Shown here: positions 11,807-22,600 of the stretch, one piece after another
Layout of the letters: each line of letters starts with the position of its first letter
Position numbering within the stretch: the stretch's first letter is position 1
NCBI RefSeq assembly: GCF_001522545.3
Contig: NC_031769.1
Coordinates: 76,256,904-76,320,903 of the forward strand
Reading direction: 5' to 3'
DNA: 64,000 nt
Source: Parus major
Lineage: Eukaryota; Chordata; Aves; Passeriformes; Paridae
Notes under the pieces: generated by a model
The model's database searches: none
What the model saw: only the letters and a program-made list of their open reading frames with translations
Told to the model about the DNA's origin: nothing
Translations under genes and position numbers: made by a program

Positions 11807-13749
11807 TTGTTTCCTGTACTTGCATATCTGTATTCTTGCATTCTTCTGTTCTGAGATATGCTTTCACACAGCTTCTGAGAGTTTTCTACCTTTCCATTTC
11901 CCACAGCCCACCTCTGTTTTGGTACCTGTTCTTAGTTAGGTGATAGGTACTACTGGAGAAAAAGGTGAGGGTTTTCTATGTCAAGGAATGCTCGTTTTCT
12001 AATTCTCTGGGATAAAGGTGATGACCAAATTGCTATATTGTAAAAACAGTAGAAACAATAATCATAACAAAACTCATCTTTTTCTTCTTCACTAAACTCA
12101 TGATCTGGTGATCTGAACAAGCATCCTGCTTAAAGACATTTGTAAGGGCTAGTGTGTTAAACTATATGTCCAAACAGAGATTTGAAATGCATTAAGCATT
12201 TGATTGTTGCATTTTAAAACAGAGATTAAACTCAAGTTCAGTGACAAGACTAAAATGTCAACAAGCAAGTCAAAATCCATATGGATGGAAATTGTGACCT
12301 TATATGGGAACAGTGCAATACTGACTCTTCTTTACTGCCCATGTGAAAAGGGCAACAGTTTCCACTGCAGGCAGATCGAAGACTTCAATTATAAAGAAGA
12401 AACCTTAACTGTTAAGAAACCTTAATTATCCTATTTGGAATGAATCACTATAATAAACATAGTGAGTGTTAGAAAACAGCAATTACCTTTTTAGGAAATA
12501 TTTAGGTTAAAGAGATCAAATGAAAGCCTAGATTTAGGCATGAGAGACATGTAACAACTGGCTTGACATCTTGTAAGAGGTGCTATGAAAATGGCCATAA
12601 AGGAAACATCATGACTTTTGTAAAAGTCACCCTTCCAGACCTACTAGAATTCTCTGAGGTGTCCAACAGATGCAGGAACAAAGATCATCCATTTCACACA
12701 ATCTACCTGGTTTTTCTAAAATATCTTCACAACTTGCTCACGAAAGGTTTTGAAACGAACTAAACAGCCCTGCTCTAAAATGAATACACAGATAAATAAT
12801 TGATTAGGATGTAGGGAAGTAAAGTGCAGGAGTGGAGGAGGGCCACTGGGCAATTCTCACTTTGCTTTGCTGTGCTTAACCCTTGGAAAACTGAGTGAGG
12901 AACAGAGTGATGAAGTGTTCTACTGAAATTATTTTTTCATAACAGAAAAGAACAAATGAGAACAACTAAAGGTGAGAGACTTATGAATTGAATGATTGAA
13001 CAATTAAATTCAAGTAAAAGTCATCATTAATGAAGAAATTCCATATGGGAAAAAAGTATTTACTTCATGAAGAAAAAGAAAATTCTGAGTCCACCTTGGA
13101 AATGTGATAATAAAATAGAGCTCTATGAGAAAGGTCAACTTACTGTTTAACATCAATCAAAACACCCAAATCAAATCCTTTCATTTCAATCCAAATCATT
13201 TCAAAAGAGAGAAAAAACAGAATGCAATTATGGTTTATAATAGATTCCTCATTTGCCTGCCTCCTGATTAATTTGTGTAGCTTGGTTCCATCTCAAAACT
13301 TGTGCAAAAGCTTAGAGAGGTAAATTTAGGGCAAGAAGAACGATCAAAGTTATAGTATATTTTCTCACTGGGAATGACTAAGTGGACTGTGCTTTTCCAC
13401 CTGTAAAAGAACTGAATCCTAAATAAACAATAGATTGAAGAGAATTGGTTCTCTATCTCTCATCTAATAGTAGAATTTATTGTACCAAGCTAGTAAAATC
13501 CAAGGTGAAGAAAAATATAAGAAAATTTTGAAGGCAACATGTGGATGAAGCAGAATTCCCAGGCTCAAGACTTTTTGAGTGTCATCTGTTCGGGCTTACA
13601 AAAAATCTGCATCTGTATCTGAATGCAGTGAGAGTTACTTGATGAACATCTAGCTCAGAAATGCAGATGTGGGTTTAACATGTGTGAGTGCATTTGCATA
13701 TATAGGATGTATATGTCAGGGAAAAGGTTGAGAGGAAACAAGTGGAAGA
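11807..13749. other. No gene or recognisable element seen
   Basis: Unique AT-rich sequence; open frames are 73 aa or less and unremarkable. Confidence 0.5.
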
Positions 13750-14008
13750 GGGAGTCTCAAGTCTCAAGCTGCATCAATGGAAATAGATTGGATATTAAGA
13801 AAAAGTTTTTTATGGAAAAGGTGATAAAGTATTGGAATGGTCTGCTTGGTGAGGTGGTGGAGTCAGGAGTCATCACCCCTGGATGTGTTTAAAAAAAGGC
13901 TGGATGTGGCACTCAGTGCCATGGTCTAGTTGAGGTGTTAGGGCATGGGTTGGACTCAATGATCTTGAAGGTCTCTTGCAACCTAGTGATCCTGTGAATT
14001 CTGTGAAT
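13750..14008 (+). mobile_element. CR1 LINE fragment, 3' terminus
   Basis: A well-preserved CR1 3' end. It reads through GGTGGTGGAGTC at 13854, GATGTGGCACTCAGTGCCATG near 13903, TTGGACTCAATGATCTTGAAG at 13951 and the closing CTTGCAACCTAGTGATCCTG, then the terminal short repeat TGTGAATTCTGTGAAT. The order matches the non-coding tail of avian CR1 read left to right. The element is heavily 5'-truncated, which is usual for CR1. Confidence 0.93.
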
Positions 14009-14929
14009 ATATATATGTTTTGGAATGAGCTATAATTCTTTCTAAAAAGCTGACATGCATAGAAGCAACAATATGTAGATAGCTTCTAAAAGAATCTGCC
14101 TCATTCATCCCATGTTAATATCTCTGTGGGAGCTCATTTCCATTCTTCTTTTAACTTTATTAATTTTGAAAGTTGGCAAATTCACCAGATGAAACAAAAA
14201 TCCTGTCAATCACTGTCAGCCCACATACTATTCCAAATTTTGAACAAGCAGCAGAATTGCATATCTCCAAGTTCCACCTTCTGTAAAATTCTTACTCTTC
14301 TCATTTTCTCAAATCAGAAAAGGAAATAATTGCCTTTCTTAGAAAGTCAGATGGTTTTCTCCTCAAAAGTAGAGGTTGGGCGCAAGGGAATGGACAAAAC
14401 CCCATTCTAAAAAATCAGTGGTGGGGCTGGAGGTTTATAAGTTTTGGCTTTCCGTTACTCTATATGTATTGATTATTATTTTATATTGATCTCTGTATAA
14501 AATATTTACTCAGAACTGTTTCTACCAAATTTTCACCAAGGTATTTCAGCCACGACATAACTACCAGCCTAAACTGCATTTGCAGTTATAAGCATCATAG
14601 GCTTAGAACCATATTTAAGTACAAGACAGCTAGCCTTATAAATTTCCACTTTTTTCCTTTGCTTTTGGTTTTTTCAACTGGATAACTGATCACAAAAGCA
14701 CAAACACATGTTAATTTTCTATTAAATGTCCTTCATATTATTACCAGGAAATGTGTCTATACTACCATCTGAAAGATCTGAATAAACATACAACCAATAT
14801 AAGATTTAATTTGTCATTCAATTCTCTTTGAAAATTAGTATTTAACACACCATGCCCCTCTACAACATATGGTTGAAGATGACCTCCAACAGCAAGCCCA
14901 GGCGTAATTCTTAATTTCAAATGTTTCTA
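14009..14929. other. No gene seen
   Basis: Unique AT-rich DNA between a CR1 tail and an LTR. The beginning of the LTR may lie a little left of the border given. Confidence 0.45.
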
Positions 14930-15619
14930 TAGTATGATGAAGATAGATGTTGGAGTAGCTGTGATCCCATGAGAAGCTTGAACAGAGAGAGAGAGATGAG
15001 AATGATGAAGACTCTTTAGAGTAGAGAAGAAGAAGACCCCTGTTCCCAGAGATGAAGATTATCTCAGGGATAGATGAAGAGAACCATTGCTTTTGAATAT
15101 AATCCTTAAAATAATACCTCATAGACTGACATGGCCCATGAACTCAGCTGTAAGAAGGCTGTATAAGATGGGAAGGACTTCATGACTGCAGATTTTCCAG
15201 GCAGCTGCTATCCATGGAAATGAAAAGAGAACTGGTGTTTCTGGTGGAGAAGTCTCCATGGTATGGAAAGAGAAACTTCTCTCTCTGCAAGAACTGATGA
15301 AAAACTGTTGTAGAGGTGGTAACTGAAATCCCAGGTTTTGTCTCTACATTGCCAGTGGGAAAGAAAAGAGGTTGTGGGGTGGGGAGTAGAAGTGTTCTAA
15401 AGGTTTTATTGTGATTCTTTTTACTCATTTAGTTCTGCTAATAAAGTTTTTTTTTATACCTTTTTAGTCTGCTTTGTCCTCCTCCTAATTCATATCTTAC
15501 AGCAGGAAATGAGTAAATAATTTTAGTAGGTGCACTGGTGATTTTACCCAGTGCTAAACTCACTACATCATTTGGTGCATTGGCTGGGAAACTCAAATTG
15601 GTGAACCAAAACCACAACA
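14930..15619 (+). mobile_element. Endogenous-retrovirus LTR (probably solo), old
   Basis: The block resembles an avian ERV LTR in plus orientation. It has a GATGAAGACTCT segment near 15003, a GATGAAAAACTGTTGTAGAGG segment at 15295, a polyadenylation-like region CTGCTAATAAAG at 15435, a short T-rich stretch, a CTGCTTTGTCCTCC segment near 15469, and an end AAACCACAACA at 15609-15619. It shares its 3' layout with the element at 31.8-33.2 kb. I see no internal viral genes beside it. The 5' border is uncertain by about 100 bp. Minus-strand frames at 14835, 15180 and 15438 are shadows of this LTR. Confidence 0.75.
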
Positions 15620-16857
15620 AGTTGTTAAAAAATGTCGCATTAGGAAAATATTGGTTACAATACTGAGAATACCCTTAAAGAAAATACACAAATCTCTACA
15701 GAAACAAGCCATGCCTTCGACTCCAACATCATAATGTTTTGTAATCACCCATCATGTTAGAAATAGAAGTGTGCATATGCATGCAGGTGCTTGAGTGTTT
15801 TACTGTTTAGTTATACACATCTTTCATCCTCCTTTGGATCTATCATAGGGAGAAGATACTAAAGTAATATTTATTCTAAACAAAGTCATCCAACAAGCCA
15901 TTTTTGCATAATACATACTGGGCTACAATGTTGTATGGTAAATATTTTAATAGTTTAAATGTCAAAAAATCTGTTGCATAGCAATGCGCAACCCACAAAA
16001 TAGGAAAAATGTAGATGGCCTCTATTTTAGTACACTAAAGAGTTGAAAGGAATAGTGAAAAAGCCTGGAAGACAGCATTATTCAGAAATCATTATAGATT
16101 TTCATTGTTAGCAGTTATGAGGATTATCTCTCAAGTTCTCATTTTATGATTCTCAACAGATCACAGAAATAATAGGTTCATGTTAATATGATATATTTAC
16201 ATATAGCTATATATATATTTATTGGGTTAGTACTGATACATTTTAAATAACCATAAAAATAAGAAAAGGTATTTCAGCCTGATGCTGTCATAACTTTTTT
16301 TTCTGTATAAACAAGCAATTATTTTTCTCTAGGGTTCCATTTTAATCAACCGTTTTCTAGATCTGCCATATTCCAGGGATCAAAAATTTTCACCTTGTGA
16401 ACATAATAATGATTACCACACTTCATTGTCCTGCAAAGTGAAACTTGAAAGAGTCAGAAATAAATGAAGAACAAACTGAATACTCCATGTCTCGATACGC
16501 ACATGGGAATGGCAAAACTTGAAGCTAAATAATACTAGCCTAAGGATATTCTGTTTGATATTATAATGTGCATTTTATACATTATCCACTTGTCCCAAAA
16601 TATCAACCAAGGAAAAAGTTAAGTTAAAGGCACAAAATTTTCTCTGAAGTATAAACTTTATATAATACAGAAACTGAATTTGTCAAGTCAAATTATATGA
16701 GTTTTTCTGGTTATTGATAACATATTTTTGCATCATATTTTTAATGTGTGAGGGGTCTTCCGTTTTTTATCTGACAGTTAAAATCTGTTTGGTATGGGAA
16801 AGAAGAAGAAATATATTTAGTAAACAAAGGTGAGGCAGACAATAAGGGTTTACTGAG
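15620..16857. other. No gene or recognisable element seen
   Basis: Unique AT-rich DNA with short TA runs near 16190-16220. Confidence 0.5.
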
Positions 16858-17008
16858 ATGAACATTAAAAAACAAATTTATAAATGCCAAATAAAACAAA
16901 GCTTAATTCCCTATATAGGAGCTAGTTTTTATAAGCTTATCAATCACATCTCCTATGCTAAGGTTCTTTCATTTGTCCAGTGAGTTTTTTGTGGTGCTGC
17001 ACATCTCT
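16858..17008 (+). repeat. 151-bp segment, copy A of an inverted duplication
   Basis: This segment, from ATGAACATTAAAAAAC to GCTGCACATCTCT, is the reverse complement of 18726-18876 with a single base difference by eye. The sequence on either side does not match, so the duplicated unit is sharply bounded. Here it lies in unique DNA, so this copy is the likely source. I do not recognise it as a known repeat. Confidence 0.95.
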
Positions 17009-18559
17009 AAATTTGTGGCCTTAAGGGCAAGTTAGGCAACCTCAAGAAGAGCAGTTGTTGGCTTCTGCTCCACAGAAACATTTAGTCTCTTCTGAAGGTA
17101 AGATGTTTCTATCTTGTAACTTCTGCTCACACTGAAAATATGGTGTGCAGTAGGTACAGAGTGTTAATCAGCTCCATCCCAGATCATTTTGTGATGCAAA
17201 GTTAAAAATGAAGTCAGTTTTCAAATACTGAGCTTCCATTAACTGAAAACATACTATTGATTTATTGCAGGTCCCACCAGATCACAAGGAGAGATGGCAG
17301 AAAACAAAGAATAGAAACAAATGAACTTAAAGGCTCACCTTTTAATAGAAAACTTATTTATTTTTTATTTTTAGTCGATTTCAGAGGACCCAGAATGGTC
17401 CTATTTTGCCTCAGATTTCCATAGTAATTAAACTCAAATATTACAGAAAAACAGCCTGATTACATTTCTTTAGAGACAAAGAGAGTTAAGTTAAAGTCAA
17501 AATTAGACCTGTTATAAAGACATGAAGAAAACTGTATTTTGATCAATTTTTCCATTATAGTTCTGAGTTATTCAAGTTGCATAATAAAGGCCAAATACCA
17601 AAGCACCCCAATTAACACTGTAACATTTTTATTCATTGCAATTTGGCATTCTATTTCTGAAATAGAAGGTGAGTACTTCTTTCTTTTTTTACTTTTTTCT
17701 CCAAACAAGATCAGTCTCAGCCTATGGCAGCAAACCTATTATAAATTGTCTGCAAGTAGCTGTACTATCTTGAAAAGAGAGTAGGAGAATTGTCTCTCTG
17801 AAATTTATTTCTCTGATTTCCTTTTGCTCTGGGGAGGTAGTAAATTTGCTGTGACCTCTAGTGGCACAAATTATGATGTTAGTTTAGCTGTGCTTGTTTT
17901 GTGATTTGGGTCAGAGTGGCATTTTCTCTGCCTCTCCTGCTGACTGCAGTGCGTGGATAGCAGCCACACTTTTATGCACCCTGTTCATGAGGTGTAAAGA
18001 ATTCAGCCTCTATCCAGGTTACTTTAAAGGCATGTAAAATAAATGAAAAGAGAAATGTTAAGAATTGTGTTGCAGCTAACGAGACCGTGTACATATTCAC
18101 AATGCTGACACACCAGTGTCTGTTTTTACTGTCATTGTCAGAGCAATGCACTTTTCAGTAGGGGTGAAGACAAAAAGTATTAGCTACAATGAAGACATGA
18201 AAGAAATAAAAATGCAGTAGGACTCTTCAGTATTGTCTGCAAGATTTTAAAACATTACATCTAGGACTAAGTCCAAATATATCATAAATCTGACAGGGTT
18301 AGCTATGACAAGCCATCGGAATACACAAGAAAAATTGGAACACTCTTTCCTGACATGTGAAAAAAAAGGGGTCCTGCAGGAGTACCTTCAGATCCACTAG
18401 TGCAGTGTAATAACAAATCTTTACTAATGGAAAATGTACTTATTTAACTTTAATTTGCAAGATATAAACAAGATTTTAAGAGACAATTCTTTGGTTTGGG
18501 GAAGAAAGCTTAAAAATATCAATTCACTGCAGGACTGAAGAATCAGGAGTTATTGTTGA
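17009..18559. other. No gene seen; spacer of the inverted duplication
   Basis: Unique AT-rich DNA. It contains a possible CTCF-like site at 17851-17865. An 81-aa plus-strand frame at 17539 shows no family features. Confidence 0.5.
17851..17865 (-). promoter_or_regulatory. Possible CTCF-like site
   Basis: GTGACCTCTAGTGGC read on the minus strand fits 13 of 14 positions of the CTCF core pattern CCASYAGRKGGCAS. A single motif match is weak evidence of binding. Confidence 0.2.
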
Positions 18560-19692
18560 ATATTGACTGGTTGGTGGATGAGGAGTAGGTTGGATGGTCA
18601 CATCCAGGGCATAGTGGTCAATGTTGCAATGTCCCAGTGAACATCAGTGACAAGTGGTGTCTCTCAGGGGTCAGTACTGGGACCCAAAAAGATGATGCCT
18701 TCATCAGTGGCACTGGCAGTGGGATAGAGATGTGCAGCACCACAAAAAACTCACTGGACAAATGAAAGAACCTTAGCATAGGAGATGTGATTGATAAGCT
18801 TATAAAAACTAGCTCCTATATAGGGAATTAAGCTTTGTTTTATTTGGCATTTATAAATTTGTTTTTAAATGTTCATTAAAACAGCCTCAGCATGTTTGCA
18901 GATGACACCAAGCTGAGTGCTGCAGCTGACAAGCCTGAAGAATGGAATGCTTTCCAGAAGGACCAGGATGAACTTGAGAAGTGGGCACACGGGAATCTCT
19001 TGAGGTTTATCAAGGTGCTGTTCTTGGGTTGGGGTAACCCCTGGTATCAATAGGGGCTGAGGGATGAAGAGATGAAGAACAGTCCTGCCAAGAAGAATTT
19101 AGGGATGAAAATGGAGGAGACTTGTCATGACTTGGCAATGTGGACTCACAGCCCAGAAAGACAAATGTGTTCTGGGCTGCATCCAAAGCAGCCTAGCCAA
19201 GAGGGTGAGGGAGGGGATTCTGTCCCTCTGCTCTGGTGAGACCCCACCTGCAGTGCTGCATCCAGCTCTGGGGGCCTCAGCACTGGAAAGATATGGATCT
19301 GTAGGAGCAAGTCCAGAGGAGGGCTATAAAGACAATCAGGAGGCTGAAACCTCTCTCTCCTACAAGGAAATGTTGAGAACTGGGATTGTTTAGTCTGGAG
19401 AAGGCTTCAGTGTGACCTAATTGCATCCTTTCAGCACTTAAAGGGGGCCCTATAAGAAAGATGGGGACAAACATTTTAGAAGGGCCTGTTGTGACAGCAT
19501 TAGAGGTAAAGGTTTTAAACTAAAAGATAGTTTATATATAAGGAAGTTTTTTACAGAGATTGTGGTAAAACACTGAAACAGATTGCCCAGAGAAATAGGG
19601 ATGCCCTGTCCCTGCTCATTGCAGGGCAGTTGGACTAGATGGATTTTAAGGTTCTCTTTCTACACAAACTATTTTAGAATTCTATGATTTTT
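18560..19692 (+). mobile_element. CR1 LINE fragment, RT C-terminus to 3' end, with a 151-bp insert
   Basis: The longest CR1 copy in the window. It begins around GGTTGGATGGTCACATCCAG and passes TCTCAGGGGTCAGTACTGGG (18661) and GCAGATGACACCAAGCTGAG (18898). It continues through GCAGCCCAGAAAG-like sequence (19149), GTGAGACCCCACCTGCAGTG (19237), CCAGAGGAGGGC (19313) and the end TTTAGAATTCTATGATTTT. A plus-strand open frame at 19127-19393 is an eroded piece of the CR1 ORF2 end (reverse-transcriptase C-terminal part) and is not intact. Between the segment ending GGGATAGAG and that starting CAGCATGTTTGCAG lies a non-CR1 insert, 18726-18876, copied in inverted orientation from 16858-17008. Confidence 0.93.
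18726..18876 (-). repeat. 151-bp segment, copy B, inserted in CR1 in inverted orientation
   Basis: Reverse complement of 16858-17008 with one difference. It interrupts a CR1 at a point where the CR1 normally reads ...GGGATCGAG-TGCACCCTCAG..., and the insert edge contains TGTGCA, so a short TGCA microhomology may have guided a template switch. There is no poly-A tail or obvious target-site duplication, which argues against retrotransposition of the 151-bp unit. Confidence 0.93.
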
Positions 19693-22600
19693 AGAACCAT
19701 TCATGAATATAACTCAGAATTTTAAAAGATCATCCAAATATATTGATTGATATTAGTGACCTTTCCATTTTTTAGCTTGCTATATCAAACACTTAGAGAT
19801 GTCTGACTCCTATAATGTCATTGTTTAAAAGCATTTTCACCGAGTTAATCAGGAGTTTCATGTTACTCAATTTTATGCACACTGTACTACCAGACTTTGC
19901 AGCCTCCCCACACAGTCAGTAAAAAAATTAGTCTTATCTATAAAAACTATACGGAGCAAAACACTGGGACTCCTCTTCTGAGCCATCTAACTAAGAACTC
20001 TTCTAACTTCTCTTAGCTCAGTCTAACTCTTCTAACTTCTCTTGGCTGTATGCTGTGGTAAATATTTCAGACTGAGGTTTCTCTGTATGTATTTAATTTT
20101 CCTGCAAGTATTTGCAATCAAGTAGATTTTGTGGGACAAAATCCTCTGGTAACAATTATTACCTTTTTTGGTAGGAGTAAGGTCCCATTTCTATCAGCTT
20201 CAGAAACAGCTCAATTTAATAAGGATTGACTGAGCTTCTAAAGTCTTTTGTAATGCCATCATTCCAGGATTTTTTTTAAATTTTGAGTTTAAGAAAGTTT
20301 TATCTGAGAATAAGCCATTCTTCTGAAGAAATTTTTTTCACATCGGTAATCAGAATTAGTTCTAGAGGAGACAAGGATTTTTACTAAAATATAGTCTAAA
20401 ATATAAAAGATTATATTTTTAAAAGATGTACAACTAAAATACTTGGATGAACTTCAGTATCATATTATGTATTTCATATTATCAAATAGATTAATCTTAT
20501 ACAAAACCACTATTGGTTACAGTTAGTTCTACTATAAAAACTAATGAAATTAATTAACCCATTTCCACTGCTGACAACTACAGAAAATGAGTGTATTCCG
20601 ATAGCACTTAAGATACAATTATCAAGAAACTGAGTATCTTTGGATTTTTTTACTGTAAAAGCAGATGCAATCAAAAATAGTTTCATCTGAATCAGACATT
20701 CGGTCTTGAGACACAGATAAACTCTTTCAAAATGTCCCATTCTGATACCTGCAATATGTGCAATCTGTCTTCCAACAAATTCTTTCTGGGTTTTTTGTTT
20801 TGTTTTGTTTTTTAATAAAAAAAATAATTTTGGAACAAGCTTTTGGAAAACTGATCGATATCAGCTCTGTGAAGTCTGTACTGTGAGTCAGCTGGCTGCC
20901 ACTGCTTTGCTTGGAAAAGCTCTGTAACTGGGGAACAAACCTCCCGAACGGCCGCCAGTGACGTGGCAAGGCTGCCTTGCTCGGTGTTCAGTGCCTGCCC
21001 TCAAGACAACTCCTCACCCCCACCCCTTTCCTTCAGCACTTTCTTTCAGTGACAGTGACAGATGCAGTGTGGCTTCTCACACATTTAGTGGATGATCTAT
21101 ATATTCTGTTAACACTTCATCTGGGTCACCAGAGGAGTGAGGATGCTAAGATGAAGGTCCAGCAACATAACAAACACATTTTTCTTACTGTTACATCATA
21201 TTTTAGACTGTCACTTGTAGAAGTATTTGAACTTTTGCAGTACTCTGCTTCCTCATCAACTTCCTTTGACTCTTTGCAACAATGAAAAAACTGTTCAGGT
21301 CTAGGCTGAACAGATATGTCAACACCTTGCTGCATTTTTTCCATCTCTATATGATTTTATAGGCTAATAATTGCTTTGTTTCTCATGTCATTTTCTTGAG
21401 TCCAATATAATCTGAGAGTAACAGAAAAACGTACACATTCTTCCACTTTTATAGGTGCTGATAGCTCAATTTTATTATCTGCTGCCTGGTTTCCACGTTA
21501 CTGCCAACATATTTGGTTTTTTTCCTGTTCAGTTTCTTTATTCCAGACTTCATTCAGGGTGAAACAAAAAATCTATCTCTTACTACAGAACATAGATTAA
21601 AAAAAAAGCATTCCTAACCTAAGAAAATCATAAGGAAGGAACCTTAGAAAACCTAAAGACCAAGAAATGTCTCTGATTTCACTGAGATGTCTAAGAGCTG
21701 CCCATTGGCAAGACAGAAAAGTCTGAAAATTCCTCCTCCACGATACATTTGCTTTTGGGTAAGAAGTCTAATATTTTCTAGTCTAGTAGAAAAAGTAGAA
21801 AGAAAAATCATTTTACTAGACACAATTTTTAATGTCCATATTCATATCACCAGCTGACTTTTACTACTTGCTTGCTGCTCCTTACTGTAACTTTGAAACA
21901 TATGTGAAAATTTGACCAACAAATTTCTTTGGAGACTGCCCCACAAGTGATTCCTTGAGTATTATTGAGTAGTAGGGGAAAATTATAAAAAGGGAGCAAA
22001 ATATATTAAATGTATCACCCTCTTTAAATGCCTGTAGAAGTATTACTAAAATATTCCATGTAATTCTAGATTCAGTAATTTAGTAAAACTCAGAAATAGC
22101 TCATGACATGATCAGAAAAGTTTATGCTGAGCAGTGGAGATGCAAAGTAATTCATCCTAATAGTGAGGAAATTACTATCAAAGGTTACCAACCTAAAATA
22201 TTTCCAATTGCGTTAGTACATCTTCAAGACAAAAAGGAAATCAAGCTTTAATGCATTGCAAATATAATCAGCATTTAATGCGCTATAGCAATTCTGAGTC
22301 CTCATGACAACTTTTAAGTCTGAGAAGGTGATAGTTTTAAGTTATTCACCAAAGAAATTATAAAACATTTCGCTAAACTATTCCCTCAGTACTATTTTCC
22401 TTTGCCTTCTCTATGCCACTTTTAAAAGGAAAGACAGAAGAGTCAGGTTGCCATTTGAACATTGATCAATAGACTCCATTGTAAAAAAACACAGATAACA
22501 AAACTTCAGCTTTAAAAATTGTCAAATTCTTGTAACCTGGGGAAAAATTACATAAAAGTAAACAAAACCTAAAACACCCCATAATGTTGTTGCATCAAGT

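Noticed and set aside
14835..15620. Three minus-strand frames of 60-95 aa
   Set aside because: They are antisense to an LTR and have no independent support.
19127..19393. 88-aa plus-strand frame
   Set aside because: Eroded CR1 ORF2 C-terminal sequence with shifted frames.
21126..21344. 72-aa minus-strand frame near a locally G+C-richer patch
   Set aside because: Composition is somewhat protein-like, but there is no clear splice border or family; a chance frame is more likely.
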